Origin: Ariolimax columbianus
Taxonomy: Eukaryota > Mollusca > Gastropoda > Stylommatophora > Arionidae
Assembly (NCBI GenBank): GCA_036924085.1
Contig: JAVGWX010000019.1
Coordinates: 19,158,293-19,222,292 of the forward strand
Reading direction: 5' to 3'
DNA length: 64,000 nt
Numbering within the stretch: position 1 is the first letter of the stretch; each line of letters begins with the position of its first letter. The notes under the pieces are model-generated. The model saw only the letters and a program-made list of their open reading frames with translations. It searched no databases and had not been told where the DNA came from. The position numbers were made by a program, and so were the translations under genes. Below are positions 51,901-54,900 of this stretch, piece after piece.

Positions 51901-54900
51901 TATTCTCAAAACTGGGTGAATCTTCAAATCCAAGTGAAAAACAAAAGAAATAATTTCCCAAAGGCTAAAGCGAAGGTCAAAATCGCTATTGTTTTTAAAC
52001 CCAACATGACGGAAGTTGAACTCTTCACAATCAAATGAGCAGTAAGTTCAGACTATTTCTACGTAGCCGCTTTGATTATACATGATTAGAACGGCGTTGT
52101 ATGCAGCGACATAGTAAGCCGCGTACGGGCGAACCGTGCGATGCAATTTTCTTGACGTTAATCGCTTAGCTGCGCCGCGTGGTAGTAAAGGTTAAGAGCA
52201 GCATAGATGGTGCCTAACAGGCTGCGGGTCAACTTTGCTATAGTGTTTGAGCCTTTTAAGATGGACTTGCACATTGGTTAACCACCCTCTGCAGCGCTTG
52301 CCCCAACGCAGCGGAGTAATAAGCTGCTCGAGCCTAGCCAGCTAAGCAGGAAATTCTCTTCCCAGCTACACCCAGCTCATGCCAGAGCTGGGACCTGCAC
52401 AAAGGCATCCGTCCCTGTAGAACTACCAGTCAGATAAGAAGGTTTGGGCAGATCATCAGGTGGTCAGAGTCTTTTGTTGAGAGCCTTCGATGTTGAAATG
52501 AACAGAAGAGCTGTGTTATGATCCATAATGTTTTGGTAGTGAAAGGATTGGCCACTGAAAAGTCCAGGTAATGTCCAATTGCTGTGTTAATTGTAATCTA
52601 CTTTGAGACTCTTTTCATCTGTTAATACTGTTTTTTTGTAGACGATATTTTGACTAAACCAGTAGAATTTTGTCTATTTCAGCAATCCTGGACATTCCTA
52701 TCTACAAGAATTCGTCACATCACAATGAAAAGATCCAAGCTTTACATATAATGTTCACATTATATTCCGAGTTCAAGAACTCCCAGGTGAGTTATTTAAC
52801 CTTTAGCACGCCCTTGTAACACCCTAGCGGATCAACTCGACCTACAAAAACGGTGTGCGTAAAAAAAAATTTTTTTTTTTTAATGGAGCCACTCCCGACA
52901 ACCATTTTTTTCAACCTTTAACACGCATTGGTCAAGAATGTCTAGACTCGAGCTCCATTCAAAAACGGTTTACGGGAAAAAAATATTTTTTGTTGTTGAA
53001 CGGAGACACTCCCGGCAGCCATTTTTTACTGCGGAATACTTTACCCATATATACACGATATTTTGCTGGTTAAAGTATCGTATGTTGGATTACAAATGGC
53101 TTTTGAACAATTTAAATTTTGTATACGCCATTTGGAGCAGCCGACTTTTTTGCGAAAGGTGAAGTAGGTTGTTGGGAAAGATCTTTATCGAGTAGATCTG
53201 TTTATTTTGTTTGTTTAGATGAAAGAACTATGTTTGAATTGGAAACTAACAGTTGTGTCGATATTGTAAATACAGTATCGATACGTTGTTGTGGTTTCCA
53301 TAGATTTCTATCGGAGCGACTAGGCCTAGTGGGCGAGTCAAAAATTTTTAAAGAGATTTTCATAAATTTTCAACATCTTTTTGTATCTCAGAAACAACAA
53401 ACACACAACAAAAACAATAACACCCACAAGTTCTTTATTCAATTGTGTCTCTACACACAAGAAAATCATATTTATTGACAAACAAACAGAAAAGTTACAA
53501 ATTTTGAAAGTCAACTACGAAAGCGAGATACAAATTTTTCGTAAAAAATTATGTGACGTGTTAAAGGTTAAAAGCCGCTAGTCTTTGTAGTCACCATGCT
53601 GTATCCAGGCTAGGTTTTCATTATACACCTAATATTTTAAACCTCAGTCTTACCGTAGTTGTAATATAATTAAATACATTTGGATCACAAAATCATAGTT
53701 TACTAGCAGACAAGGATAGAGCACAGGTGTGGAGTCCTTATCATAGAGGGGATATAAACATGCTGGAAAGAATACAAAAAAGAGCGACAAAGCTGATAGT
53801 GGGATTCCATAATTATAGTTATGAGGAAAGACTCAGAAAAACCGGCCTACAGTGTCTAGAGGAGAGAAGAATTCATGGTGACTTAATACAGGCTTATAAG
53901 ATGATCAGAGAAATGGATAAATTCGACTATAACATGTTATTTTAAAACACAGCCACCCACAAGAACAAGAGTGCATAGCTACAAGTTGACTAAAGAGAGG
54001 TCCAGATTAGATATTAGGAAATATTTTTTTAGTCAGAGAGTGATGAATGCTTGAAATGCATTACCCCAGGAGGTAGTGGAGGCAGGGACAGTTAATGCAT
54101 TTAGGAATAAATTGGATGCGCATAGCTTTTAGAGCAAGGTGATGTAAATGAAACTGGTTGTATACAGACTCTGCAGGGTCTTCTAAACCAGTATAAAAAC
54201 GTTAAGAACATCTGCATGCCTGTCAAACTGGGCAATAGAAAAGAAACAACTGCACATTTCGTACCCTTCTTTCCCCATCCACCAACTTGCCTATTTCTCC
54301 CTTCCCCACCTCAACATCCCCATCTCTTATTGCCTTACTCCCCCATCGCTTCCCCCACCAACATGCTCTGTCATCTTCCACCAGAAGAGCGCAATATGTG
54401 TTTGTTTTTTGCCTCTATTGAGTTGTTTTTTTCTGAGATTATCCAAAACATCACATCATAAAAAAATGAATTGATAAAAGTTTAAATCAGATTTTGAACA
54501 GAAAATGGGAAGAAACAAAAAAATCATTTGTCTTGTCTAGGATTTAAATTACATACCTCTAGGCAAGGATCATGCCCCTAAATCACTGTGCTTATTCAGA
54601 AAGAATTTATCTAGAGATGGTTTGTTTTGACTATGCAGACAGATAGAAACATGTTTTATACAAAAACTGATCTTGCTTAATTGATTATAAAAATTTGGGG
54701 ATGGTGTGGCCTAGTAGTTAAGTGGCACGGCTCACAACCGGAAGGCGCTGGGTTCAATCACAGCACCAGCGGTTACCCCGGGGAAGCAAACCCTTAGAAA
54801 ATGCAGGAGTAAGCAGACCCTTACATAAAATGCATGCTGAAGTCGGATGCATTGGGCTGACAGGCGCAGAATAAAAACCACAGTGCAACGCATACCGCCT

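Noticed and set aside
53119..53478. 119-codon + strand frame
   Set aside because: Lies inside the TTAA MITE and is not preserved in its inverted copy at 55816-56490.
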